From the NCBI RefSeq assembly GCF_019222765.1, contig NZ_CP078145.1, positions 7,874,001-7,938,000 on the forward strand: 64,000 nt of DNA, given 5' to 3'. Both the position numbers and the translations under genes were made by a program. The notes beneath the pieces are model-generated. The model did no database searches, had not been told where the DNA came from, and was given only the letters and a program-made list of their open reading frames with translations. This document shows, piece after piece, positions 63,042-64,000 of the stretch. Positions within the stretch are counted from its first letter, which is position 1. Every line of letters starts with the position of its first letter. This DNA is from Nocardia iowensis. GTDB taxonomy: Bacteria > Actinomycetota > Actinomycetes > Mycobacteriales > Mycobacteriaceae.

Positions 63042-63998
63042 TCAGCCGCGCTGGGCGAGGAAGGCAACCCGGACCTCGTCACCGGTGCGGATCTCGGTGT
63101 CGTCGGGGTCTATCACGATCAGGCTGTTGGCCTCGGCCAAGGTGGCGAGCAGGTGCGACGACGCGCCCGCGCCACCGCCGAGTGGTTGCACCAGGTAGTC
63201 GCCGGTGGCCTCGTCACGCATGAGTTGCGCGCGCAGGTAGCCCTTGCGACCGGCCATCGAACTGATCGGGGTGATGGTCCGCGCCATGATGATCCGTCGC
63301 ATGGGATGTCTGCGCCCCAAGGCGATTCGGATGAGCGGGCGCACCATCACCTCGAACACCACCAGCGCGCCGACCGGGTTGGACGGCAGCAGGAAGGTGG
63401 GCACTTCGTCGCGGCCGAGCCGACCGAAGCCCTGGACCGACCCGGGATGCATGGCTACCCGGGCGATTTCGAGCTCGCCGAGCCCCTCCAGTGCCTCCCT
63501 GACCTGATCGGAGGCCCAGCCGCCCACCGCGCCGGCGATGACGACGACCTCGGAGCGCACCAGCTGTCCCTCGACCACGTCGCGCAGCCTGCGCGGATCC
63601 GCGCTCACGATGCCGACCCGGTTCACGTCCGCGCCCGCGTCCCTGGCGGCCGCGGCGAGGGCGTAGGAGTTCACGTCATAGACCTGGCCGGGCCCGGGGG
63701 TGCGATCGATGTCGATGAGTTCGCCGCCGACCGAGATCACCGACAACCGCGGCCGCGGATGCACGAGCACTTTGTCTTGACCGACCGCGGCTAGTAGTCC
63801 CACCTGGGCCGCGCCGATGATGGTGCCCGCGCGCACCGCGACATCACCTGGCTGTACGTCGTCGCCGATGCGCCGCACGTAGTCGCCGGAGCGGACCGGT
63901 TCGTAGATCTTGATCTTCGCGCGGCCGCCGTCGGTGAAGTCCAGGGGCAGCACGGCATCGGCGAGTGTCGGCAGCGGAGCGCCGGTGTCGACCCGGAC
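63042..63998 (-). CDS. glp: Gephyrin-like molybdotransferase Glp (MoeA family), 3' part
   Basis: The C-terminal 319 codons of a MoeA/gephyrin-type protein; the 5' end is beyond the right edge. Visible are the end of domain II (PVRSGDYVRRIGDDVQPGDVAVRAGTIIG), the MPT-binding domain III (VISVGGELID, VYDVNSYALAAAARDAGA, VVIAGAVGGWASDQVREALEGLG, TFLLPSNPVGALVVFEV) and domain IV. In MoeA the domain III motif is usually TGGVSxGxxD; here GAVGGWASD is altered, as expected for Glp, which has a divisome role with GlpR. It is 12 bases upstream of rimJ. Confidence 0.9.
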   Translation of the reverse strand, partial: VRVDTGAPLPTLADAVLPLDFTDGGRAKIKIYEPVRSGDYVRRIGDDVQPGDVAVRAGTIIGAAQVGLLAAVGQDKVLVHPRPRLSVISVGGELIDIDRTPGPGQVYDVNSYALAAAARDAGADVNRVGIVSADPRRLRDVVEGQLVRSEVVVIAGAVGGWASDQVREALEGLGELEIARVAMHPGSVQGFGRLGRDEVPTFLLPSNPVGALVVFEVMVRPLIRIALGRRHPMRRIIMARTITPISSMAGRKGYLRAQLMRDEATGDYLVQPLGGGAGASSHLLATLAEANSLIVIDPDDTEIRTGDEVRVAFLAQRG

Positions 63999-64000
63999 GG

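Overview
The window is high-GC DNA from a mycolic-acid actinomycete, most likely Nocardia or a close relative. Reasons: an RpfB-type resuscitation factor, a KasA-type ketosynthase, the Glp/GlpR divisome pair, a bacterial protein O-mannosyltransferase, and frequent GTG starts. From right to left the core genes follow the order I remember from Mycobacterium tuberculosis Rv0994-Rv1010: glp/moeA, rimJ, glpR, then arcA, PMT, rsmI, metG, tatD, rpfB, ksgA. Between arcA (about 14.2 kb) and glpR/tRNA-Ala (about 60.7 kb) lies about 46 kb of accessory DNA. This species assignment is inference.

0-14.4 kb, mostly core: 3' end of a Cu(I) P-type ATPase, ksgA/rsmA, an inserted secreted lipase, rpfB, tatD, metG followed by a degenerate 21-bp tandem repeat, a TetR regulator, an SDR, a PEP-mutase-like enzyme, rsmI, the protein mannosyltransferase, a GntR regulator and arcA. 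14.3-22.5 kb: soxR with a near-canonical SoxR box, SDR, GT4 glycosyltransferase, a two-gene unit with a GAF-GGDEF-EAL c-di-GMP enzyme, tandem GyrI-like proteins and a family 5 uracil-DNA glycosylase.

22.5-34.4 kb is the main discovery target: a biosynthetic cluster on the minus strand. One transcription unit carries an isocyanide (isonitrile) synthase, a TauD-type Fe/2OG dioxygenase, a flavin-dependent halogenase and a GlxA-type regulator. A second, immediately upstream, carries an SDR, an HsaA-like flavin monooxygenase, a KasA-type ketosynthase and an acyltransferase-3 membrane protein. A divergent cation/proton antiporter and an HAD phosphatase flank it. The predicted product is a halogenated, possibly hydroxylated or acylated, isonitrile made from an aromatic amino acid.

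34.4-53.6 kb: catabolic and envelope genes. These include an epoxide hydrolase/MarR pair, hydrolases, a DUF3533-like membrane protein, a P450 that lacks the EXXR arginine, a Tat-exported PIG-L deacetylase, a beta-lactamase-like hydrolase, and a compact aromatic ring-cleavage operon (FAD hydroxylase, C-C hydrolase, extradiol dioxygenase, AraC regulator).

53.6-60.7 kb is a degraded island beside tRNA-Ala(CGC). It holds a frameshifted tyrosine integrase, a truncated serine recombinase, fragments of an IS transposase, a phospholipase C and an M24 peptidase, plus intact alkC, an NTF2-like protein and two small proteins. 60.7-64 kb returns to the core with tRNA-Ala, glpR, rimJ and the 3' part of glp.
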